Origin: Nymphaea colorata
Lineage: Eukaryota > Streptophyta > Magnoliopsida > Nymphaeales > Nymphaeaceae
Direction: 5' to 3'
Length of the DNA stretch: 64,000 nucleotides
Assembly (NCBI RefSeq): GCF_008831285.2
Contig: NC_045147.1
Location: 2,382,001 to 2,446,000 of the forward strand
A model generated the notes under the pieces. That model worked only from the letters and a program-made list of their open reading frames with translations, was not told where the DNA came from and searched no databases. The position numbers and the translations under genes were made by a program. Below are positions 26,201-40,100 of the stretch, one piece after another; position 1 is the stretch's first letter; each line of letters starts with the position of its first letter.

Positions 26201-29200
26201 CAAGATATTCTTTATGTTACATTGATTGGACTTGGGGTTTTTTTTTGGGGGTGGGGGGGAGGGGGGGGGGGCGAGCTGTTTTCAGTTGCAAGCTCTAAAT
26301 TGGTCCATAAAGTTTTACGGGTACAAATGCCATGACTCTATGTGCTGCATGTATGTAAGACCTCCTAAGTCAGAACCACATTTTTCATTCCACTGCTTTG
26401 TGTTGCCTTGCACAGTGACATATAATGGCTTGAATTGATCCTTTGACATTGAAGAAGCTGGAATAGTCTGTATCAGTAACATTTAATGGTGCCTTTCCAA
26501 GAGACTTGGGCATATGCAGCATGTATGATTTCATATGTGGTCAAGAGTAGGTTAGATAATGCTAGTGACCATGCTTGTGCTATGTTTAGGCCTTCTAATG
26601 GCTAGGCAAAGTCAATTGATTTTTCATACTTTCCTTTGTCTTCCTACATCCCATATGTTTGTCCTAGCGTTTGTTTTTTTGTTCAGTTACACGAAGAAAT
26701 GAGTTACCTTCCAGTTTGTAATGTTGTGCCACCATACAATATGTGCTTGTAGGCTTCAGCAAAGTAGAGCACATCTGATCTCTTTCTTTCTCTAGCTCAG
26801 AAGCCACAATTTCTCTATCATGTGCTTCAATACCTGAAATTACTTTTATACGGGCTGCTTGTGTAACATTTGGGGTTTGGTGTAAACTCTTAATAGGTTC
26901 AGAGGCTGCTTTTCTTTCTTGCGAGCTTGCTTGAACATCCTTGTGGAAAGGTAATTTGAGTTTGGCTCATGTGTGGTATCTATGTCAAAGGACTTCTGCT
27001 TTAGTATTTTGTACTGACCATCATCTTGCTGCCTTCATGTTAGATGTTGTTGTTGAATGAAGGAATAGTGGGTTTTCTTGGAAAAGCAACTGGGCAGATT
27101 GCTGACGCATTCACTGCAGATGACAAGCTGATCACAGAAAGCAAATTTCCAGCAAAAAGTCTTCTTAGATTTACCACTTGGTGTTGGCCTGTGTTTAAAT
27201 CGTTCGAATTAATTTGTGATGATGGAACACCTTTATCAACTGCGAAGATGCATGAGAAGTAAGCTTTCAATAGATGCTGTTTTATGTATGAATCGAAGTG
27301 GATTTTTGTTTCTTGCTTTACCCATTGAATGGTTTTGGAAATGGCATGCAGGTGTATCAATTGTTGTGCCACTGTGCGAGATTGCTGTTCAATATGTCAT
27401 TATGTTCTTCAGTTCTGTCAGGCATGTCTTCTATACTTCTTGCTGTTTGTTTCTCTTTGCGTATCTGATATGCCGGTGGATTGTTTTATGATATTTCCGT
27501 TTTCACTTGATATGGTTGAAATTGTTGACCCCATGGCCTTGAAAATATTGCAGAGACTTGCAGGTGATTGTTTTTATAGTAACTAATAGTATCTAATCTG
27601 TTAGATTAGTTAAAACTTACAATCACATTGAAGTTTTTATTACTTCAACTGTAGTTTCACGGTTGTGACTTCTGAGATATGCAATGAGCTTTTAGTTGGT
27701 TCAAAAGCGATGCTCCAGTAAGAGTCCAAGACATATAGCAAACATTAGTAGCAGTAACCAACTAAAGTAGAGTTTAGTTTTTGATGAACCTTGTTTAACA
27801 AAAGCTTGTTTTATTAGGTGAAAACCAGATTTCTATTTGTAAAATAAAAAAAGCTGCTCAACATTGACAAGTGGAGCAGGTGAATTGACTGTTTATGTTC
27901 TCCTGGGAGCTGATGTGGTTGCGAGGAAAGCATTGTTATTCAAATAAAATGAATTGCAACTAATGATAACTTGTATATTTTGCCCTCTTTCTACTCTTCC
28001 ATTCATCATAATTTGACAGTAGATGGCTTGCAGAAAAAAATAGATGATCAAATTTGGCTTTTCCCTGACCATCTTAAATAAATCATTCAGAAAGTTCTCC
28101 AACTGATTGATATGCACACCACTAATTTAAGTGAAATATGGAATCTGGATCTGACACTATCTGTTACATCTACAATCTTGAATTAATAACTGTCTATACA
28201 ATTTGTTGGGCCAACATAGGAAGAAAAACAAAAAAATCATTGAGTGATTGTCATGGCTTCACTAACTCAAGGGGCATAACATATTTGAAGGTTGCTTTAG
28301 CATTTTCTAAAATTTTGGATTTTAAGTAAAACAAGAACATCTACCTTGGTCATCCCTTAAGGAAGACAGGGGGTCCAGTCATCTTCTGAAAAGGATGACT
28401 AGACTAGACTGGTCGTCCTTTTATAAGATGGACACTTCCTTTACAAAGGATGACCAACTGGGTGTCCTTTTTTCTTAAAGGATGAAAGTTAGAGAGAGTA
28501 GTCATCCTTATTTTAAAGAACGAAAGGGAGAAAGTCAGTTTTGAAAATTTGAAAAACACAAATAGAGGAGAGGTAGGAGGGAAAAAAAGAAAAAGGAGGA
28601 AGGGAGAGAAGAAACTGAGAGAGGAAAAAGAGAGTAAATGGAGGGCTTTTTTGGATGGAGAAAGGGACGGGTGTGGTTGGCAGCAGCCGACTTTGATTGA
28701 TTGAGTTGAGTGCCGCATCAGAGCCAAAGCTACACTCATACCTGCACCTGCATTGCATTGATGTGGGTGCAGCGCCAGTTTTGCCATGTCTATATGGCAT
28801 AGGAGGCATAGTTTTTCATGGAGCAAAATCAGCAATCAAGTCATGACCAAACATCAGCCCATAATTGATTATGGGCATTGTTGTTTCTCATGAAATCTGA
28901 AAAATGGAAACCCATTTAGTACTTATATTTCCTTTAAAACTTCCTGAAACCAATGAAAATGGATGTCAAAGAGAAACATGGGTGTCCTTATCCTGGTCAT
29001 TACCTTCAATGGTATCGCAAAAAAAGGGATGTGTTGTTTCTTAGGCATAAGACATGATTCCACCAAACAACAATGAAATTTCCCTCAAATCCCTCCTACT
29101 TTATGAAACACAAACAGAAGAAGGAAATGACTCTCCTTGTTAACACCCATGAACATGAGCAAGGGCGAGAAAATCTTACTCATGGGAGAGAGACTGAGAG

Positions 29201-32200
29201 AGAGGGGGGGGGGGGGGAGAGAGCGAGAGAGAGAGAGGGCAAGAAGAAGTACGGGAATTGATTTTTCTTTAGGTACGAACCAACAAATGAGGGGCAAGAG
29301 GAAGACAGATGAAATAAATCTCTCTCTCTGTCACACACACATCTATCTATGGTTTTGCTGGGCTTCTGGAAAAGCAATCTCATTGGAGGTCTCCATGGCC
29401 ATGAGAGTGCCTTTAGCATCATTTGCTGCCACCTCTACCGTCCAAGGATGTCACCTGTACTCATAGAGGCATGGAACAACCACTTTCTCTTTCTCCCCTG
29501 ATGAGGCTGTAGGGTGAAGAAAGTCGGAACTCCTTAGGCGAACTTGCTTCACCCTGTACAAAAAGAGAATGAAATTTGTGGTTTCCTTCTCATATGTTTG
29601 ATACACCTTTGAAGCCTACCCTTTCAGGATTACTTGTCCTGAAGTAAAACAAATCAAGGGAATCAAACTTGCCCTAAGGTAAACTTTTATTGGGCATAAC
29701 TAAATTTTGCCCTCATGAAGGTCATATTATTTCCTTTTTTAGGGTAATTGCATGGGAAAGCGTTACCCACCACCTGCTAACTTCCACCTGCTACAAGAAA
29801 ACACTCACCCACACGCACTGCCCTAACCCAGTTAGAGCGACCCTCACCAGAGGAAATCCCTATTTCATTGATAACCCTAATGACCCCCACAATTCCCTTA
29901 TTTATAGTGATCTTCTAGATCAGTCCAGTAGACCCGATACAGACCCGATTCCTGATCCGAAACCTAGACTGTAACATTACTCCCTCTTTCGAAAAAAAAC
30001 CTTGTCCTCAAGGTGTGAGAGTTTGATATGGAACCATTGTCAAGTGAGGGTAGTCCTTCCCATCAATGTTGTGCTGCATTCTGTGCTGTCCATGCGATCA
30101 GTGTGCCCTAAGCTGAAGATTGCAACTCCATTACCAACTTAATTGGTCTCAGCATACAAATTAAAGAACCTTCGCTTCCATTTGCCAAGTTGTCAACGAC
30201 ATCAACAAGAACTCGCTTAAGAGCTGCATTTGATCTGCAGGGCTCCTTGTGATCTCTGCTAGTAACTATGCAGTAGGGTATAAGTAGCGATGAATCCAGG
30301 CTGCACCACTTCCAGTGAATCAAAACAATTCGCTAACTGCAAGCTAGCAGTCCTATTGCAAGAAGCTCATTGTTACAATCAAGAAACTTGTTTGCTAAAG
30401 AATCCAATATGATCTCGTTTCTAACTCCCCAACTGTATGATTGCCATTTATCATTAATATGTGAACGTCTCTAAATGTAACAGTTAATGCCTCCAGAGCT
30501 TCATGTGCAGCAGTATCCTGATAGAGCACAACATTCTGCACCTGAGCTTCAATACTTGGCAATATGACCTGTCGGTGAAGATGAACATATACTTCAGCTG
30601 CAATTTTACGTACATCTTCGAACTCCAATAAATGAAAGGCCCTATATACTAGGAAGGCAGCTACACAATCTTCATCATCCTTCTCATCATAAATTCTAGA
30701 TGTCGCCAATTTACCATACACGATGGAGGAGTTCAGATCATCTAGAACTCACAAAGGAAGTAACCTACTAAGAAAATCAATACCCCTAATTTGAGCAAGC
30801 AAGACTGTTCTACAAGTTCAATTGCTCCATTGTCCCAACGACCCAAAATTAAAGCGTTTTTGCTGTTCAGATTGCTCCACGCTGCTGTATGACCAGACCA
30901 CGCCTCTTCCCCTTTGGCCACAGGCATGGACCCTGATGCAGTGACCTTCGACGTGTCCTGACTCCTGAGTGCTGAGCGTCTACTGTTTTTGGTCAATGTC
31001 CACCATCCTCTTATTGATAGGGATTGCAACAGCAATCGTCGACTCTCTCTCCCCATGCTTATGATCCAGTTGGCCCTCCCCGATTCTCCTAGGAATGTTG
31101 TTGGTGAGAGTATACTTGACATGGAGTATACCCTTTGCTGGAACTTGATTGCCGATCCCCAAGGGAATAAGATAATCAATTATAATATCAAACAATAGTA
31201 CCTTAGATGTTCGTTCCCTCGAGCCTCCTTTCTGTCCTTTTCTCCCTCTCTTCCGCTCACACTGGATAAGGTTGGTCAAAAGAGATGCCGTGAATGGCAA
31301 TGGCGTGGGTGGGCGATTTGAGGTCCTTCCCTCACAAGCTAGCGAGGTCCAAGCTAGTGGTGTAGTGTCCTTGTTCTTCATTTCCACTGTAATCTTTCCC
31401 ATTACTGTGGCATCTTGGATCCACACCCATGGGGGTTTGCTGGGTTGCAACACCTGGCCACTTGTCTCGACGTTGCAGCAAACGCTTACCTCAGATTTAG
31501 ATGGTATCGAGGTCGTCCATGGGGTTTTCTGCAACATACGCTGTTTCTTTGATGCTATTGACATGATGATGGTATCATCCTTGAACTATGAAATGATCGT
31601 GTGTCTATCATTGATGCTGCAAAGGGGTTTGGTTTGCAGGCCATCACCAACCGTAGATGGGAAGCTCTCATTATACTTGCGTCAGGCCCAAGTCCGTGAA
31701 CCGTGCCTTGCATGCATTCGGCCTTTGACCTGAGTTCTAGTGCATTCATTTGGGGAGCGTTTGGCACTGCCTTGGGAGTATGAGTGTCTTTCCCTGAAGA
31801 TGTAGAAATGTCTGTAGGACCTCTTCCCCATTTATCGCCACCGGAGAAGATTTCCTTTGTAGATGGGAATGGGAGTACAAAGATGTTACCCCTTTCGTCT
31901 GTCTCTTTTAAGAACTCACTTCCAACTTCAACAAACTAGTCACTAACTTGGTGCTTGACGATATGACCTATCATCCTCTGTGGCAGGACTGGACATAGGG
32001 AAACAACGTCTTCAACCTCTTGAACTGCACAATTTCTTCCAGCGTCACCCATGAGTTGGGTTTTCACCTCAACGCTTGGAGCATCTTCTTCAGATTCGCC
32101 ATTTGAAGTTTCTGAATTGGTACCCAATTGAGCATGAAATTTCCTATCTGAAAGAGCAACCTCGGTTGGTTCCTTACTTAGAAGCTCTTCAAGCATCAGA

Positions 32201-34102
32201 CACATCTGCCTGTAGTCTGCTATTATCATCTCACATCTCGTTCACGCCTTTTGTTGTTTGGTAAATCCTTGCTGATGAAATCTCCATCTTCTCCAATCGA
32301 GCATCTACAATGTTTGTCGACTGCACCCTCAAAGCCTGCTATAATACCATTGTTAGGCACCACCTGCTAACTTCCATCTTCTACAAGAAAACACTCACCC
32401 ACACGCACTGCCCTAACCCAGTTAGAGCGACCCTCGCCAGAGGAAAATCCCTATTTCATCGATAACCTTAATGACCCCCACAATTCCATTATTTATAGTG
32501 ATCTTCTGGATCAGTCCGTTAGACCCGATACAGACTCGATTCCTGATCCGAACCCTGGACTGTAACAGAAAGCTGTTGTCAAGTTTGATTCAAAAAGCCA
32601 AGATATATGTCCATTTTTCTAGTGACTACCTTTCTTTTTGCAAAATGGAAAATTTTTGCAGTTTTTCCTGCAATTTGATGACCCCAGGGTAATCCTTTGT
32701 GAACATTTTTGTCACCTTTTGGATGAATTACGTCAATAGTGAACGTTAAAAAGGTCGGAGCTCCTGGTACAGGAACTTGACTTGGTCAAATGTATGTTTC
32801 TGTTGAGAGGAACATTGTCTTGCTTACTTATTTTCTTTCTTAATCTTTATTTTTTCTTTTACTGATGCTAATCTTCTTGTCATTTTAGAAGGGAGGTTTA
32901 TGCTCTGTTTATTTACTTTTTGTTATTGTTTTCTGGGAAAATGATTTTACTTGTAATTTTTATTCTGTTTTCTCTGTCATTGAAGTGTTATTTCTGGATT
33001 CCTATCTTTCTTCAAATGCTTTGGCTTGAAATTAGTTTTGAGGTACCGTATTCAAGGATTTGATGTGTTTATTTTCAACAAATTCATGCCTTCTTCAGGT
33101 TTTGCCAGTTGGGAAGGAACTGGAGGCTTGTCTGGCTTCATTTAAAGCTTTAGCTTGCTGTGATCAGGGAAAATCTGCTTTTCTTTCCATGTTTGAGCAG
33201 TTCCAATCTTTGGTTTTGAGTGATAAAGAGATGGAGAAAGGAAATTCAAGGGATTCAGATTCTGGTTTCTATGATCAATGTAACTGGATGAAGTCTTCCC
33301 CGTTGTTGGTTTGCTGCAGGAAATTGCTAGATTTTATTGAATCTGAAATTGAATGTTCACTTAAGGTCTTTGAATCCTTCAACTTGTTATGTGTGGGCTG
33401 TTTGCATCTCTCATCTGGATGTGAAAGGTCAGTATGATTTTTACATCAGTTTTAAGATTTGATATGTTATATGGAAAACAAAGTACATGACATGAATGCA
33501 GTTCCTCGTTTTGCCAATCCTCTATGGTGTTGCCAAACTACCTTTCTAGATTCTGTCTTTTAAACTGAAGAACTTTTCTTATGCTGGCGTCTCTTGTTGC
33601 TGCTATCTGATTTTTAAAGCTGCTGTTTGGATGACAGAGGGCAAAATGTGGTTACAGGGAAACCCGGTTGTGCCCATAAACCAGGTTTTTTGGCAATCTG
33701 AGTTGTATCCTTGTTAGGCTCCCAGGGTTTTATTTTAATAACGATATACATAAAATATAAGGTAGAGACTATGTTATCGAAGGCTTGCTTAGGTTTCTAA
33801 CCTTAGTTTATTGCATAGGTTAATTTTTCTTAAGCAACCTGCCATTGGAACTTTGAAGGTACCTAAAATTTTTGATTGACAACTTTAATTTTTGTTTCTT
33901 CTTCTTTCCAATTCTTCTTTCTTCCTTCTTTTGTGGCAAAAAAGAAAAATTTTCTTCTGTTGTGCATTTTTTTCACCTTTTGCATGTGATGTTTGGATTA
34001 TTAAAAGTATATGTGTGTGTGCATGTGCATTTATAGTTACAGCCTACGGGCATAATCCATATGCTACAATACTTTGAATATTTTATGTTCTTAAGTTTTT
34101 TG

Positions 34103-34154
<52 letters not shown>

Positions 34155-37100
34155 TGTGTGTGTGTGTACGTATTATCTTGTTAGTATATTTTTAGAACAC
34201 ACTTTTATGGCAAGCAATGTGAACATGTTTTTTGGTTATATTGATTTATTGAGAATTTATGCTTCTTTTTTTTTAATCTTAAGTTTTGTTTTAGGGTTTT
34301 AGTTTTTGAAAGTAGGATTAATGATTTACTAGTTGGCAATTAGGAAATCATAAAATTTTGCATGCTCTATAACATTGAAAAGCATTGGTATTTGCTTGTA
34401 AGTTTTTCTTTCTGGGTGGCTATTTAACCTCTAAACTTTAATTGTTCAACTTCATTAAATTTGGACTTTCTAATTTTAGTTTGTTAATATGCCATGAAAT
34501 ATTTAATGTGTTTGTGTCATGCATTTTAATTGTTTTATTGTTATAAGTTGTTAGGTATAAGTTGTACATGTGTTTGTTTAAATTATTTTCTATTGCTTTA
34601 GTCATTTTTTTGTGATTGCATCTAACTGTCTGTGTTTATATTGGTGTTGTATTTTACTAGTTTCTACAAGTGCCGAGTCCAAATTATGTACATTTGGGCG
34701 CTAGGCTCTACTCTTTGCCTAGGCTCCATCTAATACTTTTAACAACACAGGTAGAGTAACCATTTTTTGGGTACTCACGGGCTAGAAAGTGGCAAGTTGA
34801 GGTCACCCATGTTTGCCGAACTTGACCATCGATTTTCTGTTGTGGCAGATTGGAAAAGTAGAAAAAGTTGTCCTCCTTATGAGTTATGATAGCACATTGC
34901 TAAAATTTTAAATTTTTTAATAATTTGCAACTAATTACCCCAAACTGATGAATATCTCTTAGTGTTCCCTCTGAAGCGGGAGTATAGATGCCTATCATGT
35001 TCAGCTTGTCACAACACTTCAAAAGGATAAAACTTATAACTTATTTTGGTCTTTTGAAGATACATGGACTGTGGATATGTATATTGATTGTACCATATTC
35101 TGAGTGTAATGACAGTCTGCCTCAATATGCTTTGCAATATACATAGGAACTTTGTTATCACATTTCATCATTATGGGAATAAGAACTTTTACTTTTAAGT
35201 AAGTAATATGGATTTCGCCCACATCATCTCTGTTGTTGTTTGAGCTATAGCTCTATGTTTTGATTCTGCATTAGATGGTGCCCCAACAATTTGTTTCTTG
35301 CTTCTCCATGTCACCAGATTTCTTCCTACAGATGCACAAAATGTAGTGGTGGATTTTCTATCTTCCACAGCTCTTGCATAGTCAACATCTGAATCTGTTA
35401 CCACATCGAGAGGAGTCCCCTCTTTGAATGACAATTCTTTTCCTAACAATGACTTCGAATATCTGAGAATCATGATAGCTGTATCCTAATATACTTTGTA
35501 GGCTTGTCTATAAACTCACAGCGAGTGACCTATGGGACTGGTAATTGTCACATATAACAACTTATCAACAAGAGATTGATAACTTATGCTATCAGTTGGC
35601 TTATGCTACCTGTCAAACAAGTGTATCCTGAGACCCATTGAAATGTTGGCAGGTTTAACACTCAACATGCTCATTTTTTCAACAATTCAAGCACATATTT
35701 CCATTGGAATAGGGCCACACCTTCTTTACTCCTAGCCACCCCAATTTTTAAACAGTATCTTAGTGGTCCAAGGTCTTTGGTGACAATGTGCTTCTGAAGA
35801 TGTGCTTTGGAAACTAAAATATCCTACATATTACTCCCTGTTAATATCCTGTCATCCACATACCACCATGATGGCAACTTTAGAATATATCTTCTTAATG
35901 AAGAGTGGATGATCGGATGCAAATCTATGAAACCTAAAAGAAGACATTACTTTAGATGGTTTCTACCAATCATAAGGACTTTGTTTTAAACCATACAAAA
36001 CTTTCTTTAGTTTACAAGCTTTACTGCACTCCCCCTCAACCTCAAACCTTGGAGGTTGCTACTTATACGCAATCTCTAATAGATCTCCATTTAAAAGGGC
36101 ATCCTTCACATCCAATTAACACAACATCCACCCGTAGTGAAATGCTACAGAAGTAACCAAATGAATGGTAGCAAGTCTGACCACTGAGAATGTCTCAAAA
36201 ATGTCCAGTGTCTATGTCTGTGGTGTAACCCTTGGCTACCAACCTACCCTTTTATAAGTGACCTTTTATTGTTCTGTGGACCCGTTTGATGGTTTGAGTT
36301 ATGTTTAATGGTGACACCCAGTTACAACTAATGATATGTGCATTTGGTGAAAGGGGCACTGACACTAATGTGTGTGCATCTCTTCCTGCATAGCCTGTCT
36401 CTACTGATGGTCCAATAAAGCATGAGAGTGTGTCAATGAAATAGAAGTGACCTATAATGTAGAAATAAATCTTTTATATGATTCTCCAGTCTAGCATCTG
36501 ACAAACTTGGAGATAGGGTGCAGGGCACTTTGCCATTGTCTTTTCCATGATGCATTGTGACTGTCATCATCAACCTAAGGAGCCTCAATATGTACTTGAT
36601 CTTCTGAATGCACATCATGAACATCGGTGTTACTGTAATAACTCATCTCTAGAGAAGAGGAATTGATAAGAGGGTGATTCCTTTGGTGGTTCTTGAGTGT
36701 ATAGTGGAGGATCATGAAAAGGAGGAAGATTAGAGGGATTATGCCCATTTATTACAGAGGGAGTGGACTCGTTTGACATTATAGTGGGATGGACTCCAAA
36801 GGAAACACAGGTATAGGAAAGGGCATACTTTGTCTATTGTTCACAAGAAGCAATGAAGTAGACATAAAATAGTAGAGAATTGACCCAAAGGCCTCGCCTA
36901 GGTGTGGAGTCTATGGACTAAGCATGAATGCACACCTATCACCTATGCCCACCACTTAGGCGATGGAATACGTGTTGGCGCCTAGGCTGGCCTAGGCGCC
37001 AACATGCCTAGTCCATGGGAAAGTGAAAAGCCACCTTCCCTTTAAATTAAAGTTTCTTAATTGAGTATATGTTGTTATGTATTTTATTTTGTATTGATGA

Positions 37101-40100
37101 CATATTTTTATGTATTGTTATGTTGATTTTGTTGTTATATACTTATATACACATATATAGACAACGTTCCATTAAGACTATGTTTAGTAGTTCCACTCAT
37201 AATTCTACGTATAATCACATAAAACATAAATAAACTAACAAAAATATGTTTCAAACGTAAGAAAAAAATGAAAAAAAATGTGCCAGAACTGATCCAAACC
37301 TACCACCAACATACCGCCGTCCCAGTATTGGCTTACTGCCGTACTGGTATGTGCACATAACCCACATACCTATGTGATTTAGGTCCTAAGTTTGGTGCTT
37401 CTCTGATGCCATGTTGCTATAAATTGGAGGAAAGCAGGAAAAATTGTTTTCGTTAGCCGTAATCTCTGTTTAAATAGATATTGGTTAAAAATTACAAAGC
37501 AGTCCTCCTTATTACCACATATTGTAAAAAAATTAAAAACCTTTGATAAATTACAATTAACGACCACAAACTAATAAATATTTCCCCTCAACATTTTCCT
37601 GCTAGCATATGGCCAAGAAAAATGAGAAAGAACTATAATTAGATTTTCTTTTCCCAGCCTTGTCGTTGGTTGGCAGAAAATGGCTGGAGACAGATTATAC
37701 CAATGTGGCTATTTCCCTCAAACACCTGGATGGAAATGGCTGGATAACAAGGAGAAGTCCCAACCACCGGTGTCCATGGTCGGGAAGTGGATGGGAGGGT
37801 GGGGGCCATGATACACCTTCTCAAAGAAAGCATGGTTTTGAAAAACCTGATTTTCGTCGGCCAAATAGTGAGAAACCAGGTTTTCTCATAACAGCTTGGC
37901 TTGACATCAGACACTACATGTTTTTTTTTGTGTTGTCCAAATGCATCATGATTTTTTTCATTACATGACTAATTTTCTCTCATTGGACTATATGGTTGTC
38001 CTTTGTTTTCTGCAAGTTATTAGTAGCTTTTTCCTGAATTGGTTAATGTACCTGATTGAAGAAGAAAAGTTTACGAGACCTTTTCTTCTTTGCAGATTTT
38101 TATGCTGTTTGGGGCTAGTTTTTTGTTTAATTCCTTAAGTATGATTGGTTGTATGCAGTCTTTTTTTCTTATGCAAATTTGAACAGATTCACGAGAAGTG
38201 TTATCTGATACTAGTTTGAATTTCGCAGTTTGCAGGGAGTCTCAATAATTAAATGCTTGTTTGGGTTGTCATATGATTTAGAAAATGCTGGTACTCATGA
38301 TGAGGAGAAGCTGAAGGAGATCCGCAGGATATTAGCACTTATAGATTCGAGGATGATTAAGAATGAGTTCTTAAACCCTGCCAATACTAAGATATATTTG
38401 GATCAGGTAGCCTGTCTTGTTAATTTTTTTTCCCAAATTTGGTTACTTCATTTATCCTCTACAAATGCTTGTTATACAGTGGGATGGTCATTCTAGAACT
38501 ACTTAATTAGTTAATTTGGTTATGCGCTAGAATATTCTAGCATTGTGTTCAAACTACTGGTTTTGGTGCATGCGGTCGAGATCATATAAAGTTAAACCAG
38601 TTGACCTTGTAAAAGTTTCCAAAGACAAGCTTCTTCGGTACATTCTTTGGCTCTGAAGGGCATTATATAATGTTGTATTCCCTCTTTATTGTTAATTTGT
38701 TTCAAGGAAATCAATCTGCTTTAGCACAAGTCATCTATTCCTATGTTTAGAAATGGTGTTTGCACAAGTCTTCCCTTGACACTTTGTTCTTGCACACTCC
38801 TTTGAAGTTTGATAGGTTGATGAGTCTTCTGCTTGCTAGATTGACCAGGTCTAGGTGGAACTACACCTGTTACTTGGTCCAAATTACTTATGTCATTTAG
38901 CAAGACCAGGAGAACTGATATCTCAAGGAAGTCGTAGATACCAAAAAAAAGAAAAGAAAAGAATGGTGATTTTCTCCATAACACTTAATAAAGACCTACA
39001 TGTTAATGCTATATTCTTTGTTTCGGTGTTTGTTGGATGAGCATTCACGATGATGAACCATAGAAAAGATGCATCTCCAATTCCACCGGGCTGCAAACAA
39101 CTACCTTTATTGCCTTCTTCAGAATTCGTCCATGAACAATTTGGGTCAACCTTTTCTTTGTTCTTGTTAAACTGTCTTTGTGATATTCTTGTTCCTCACC
39201 ATGTTTTTCTGAAAATGAGAAAGCTTCAATTGCCAGTAATTGCTCCATGAGTTTGCTGTATGTTAATATCTCTCAAATTGGTAATCTGCTAAAACATGTA
39301 GGAGTGCAACCCATCTACATTCTTAAGTTTGACTCACCAAACTGTCAGCTATTCACAACCTTCAGTATAAACTTCGTTATTTCTAGTCATCCTGAGATAG
39401 TGAGTTCATACTTCATACTCTACATCACATGGTTACATGTATGGGTCTGGGCGTGGAGCATATATATATATATATATATATATACCTGGTCGAAGGGATC
39501 CACCTTCTCTCTCTCTCTCTTTCTATATATATGTGTGTGTGTGTGTGTGTTGAAAAAAATTCTGAACAAAAAAATTAGCTATTGTAAGAATCTTCACATA
39601 AACATGTCTCTCTGTCTGAAAATCTGATAGGTTGAGAATAGAGAAGAAAAGTAAAAGAGTGAAAGAGAGGACGATGGAGGAAAGGAAGAACAGTCGGCCA
39701 AAGCACAGCCCCTGCGTTCCTTAATCTTTCATTAAAACGTAACCCTAATTAGGTTACAACAGATTTGTACATAAAAATATAAAATATTACAAGGAAGCCA
39801 CCACTTAGTGACCTTAGGCGTGTGGATATAAAGAGAATGGATCGGGTCTGAATAGACCCGATCCCCATACGCTAACAGCCCCCCTCAAGTTGTGCATTAG
39901 ATTTGATCATGCACAACTTGTTCTTCAAATCCCAAAAATGCTGCCCTGTGAGACCTTTGGTAAAAAGATCAGCTATCTGTGCATGTGTGGATATATAAGT
40001 AGGCAAGATCTCGGCTTCTTCAACTTTTTGACGAATGAAATGTTGATCAACCTCTATATGTTTGGTACGATCATGCAAAATGGGATTGAAAGCAATTTTT

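Larger units (their letters stand above)
29761..32567 (-). mobile_element. Non-autonomous LTR retrotransposon with gypsy-like end, 2807 bp
   Basis: Complete element with 5 bp target-site duplications GAAAG (29756-29760 and 32568-32572) and two LTRs of 216-217 bp. Next to the 5' LTR (right side, minus strand) lies TGGTATTATAGC, a mutated initiator-Met primer site. Next to the 3' LTR the minus strand reads HLEDKVFF, a motif common near the end of gypsy polyproteins, and then a purine-rich tract. No reverse transcriptase or integrase is recognisable. The interior holds minus-strand open stretches (30980-31564, 30742-31179, 30395-30721, 31936-32229) of unknown nature. Confidence 0.85.
27422..33098 (+). 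other. VIR intron 22 (5677 bp), GC-AG type
   Basis: Donor CAG|gcatgt, acceptor cttcag. It contains a repeat with palindromic AAGGATGAC words (28330-28830), a GA/G-rich low-complexity stretch (29185-29240) and a complete LTR element (29761-32567). The remaining DNA is AT-rich without coding signal. Confidence 0.88.
33428..38228 (+). other. VIR intron 23 (4801 bp)
   Basis: GT-AG intron. It contains a (TA)22-like and (TG)n microsatellite near 34106-34168, an antisense copia remnant (about 34950-36860) and a CCTAGGCG inverted repeat at 36912-37017. Confidence 0.88.

Noticed and set aside
27422-27427. Alternative GT donor at 27426 for VIR intron 22
   Set aside because: It would add four bases after CAG and shift the frame against the well-conserved VLPVGKEL of exon 23. 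The GC donor keeps the frame and the family junction.
29073-29466. ORFs in the GA-rich stretch of intron 22
   Set aside because: Arg/Glu-rich translation of simple sequence; not conserved-looking.
34106-34168. Regularly repeated DNA as a CRISPR-like array
   Set aside because: Simple TA and TG microsatellites without spacers; this is a plant nuclear genome.
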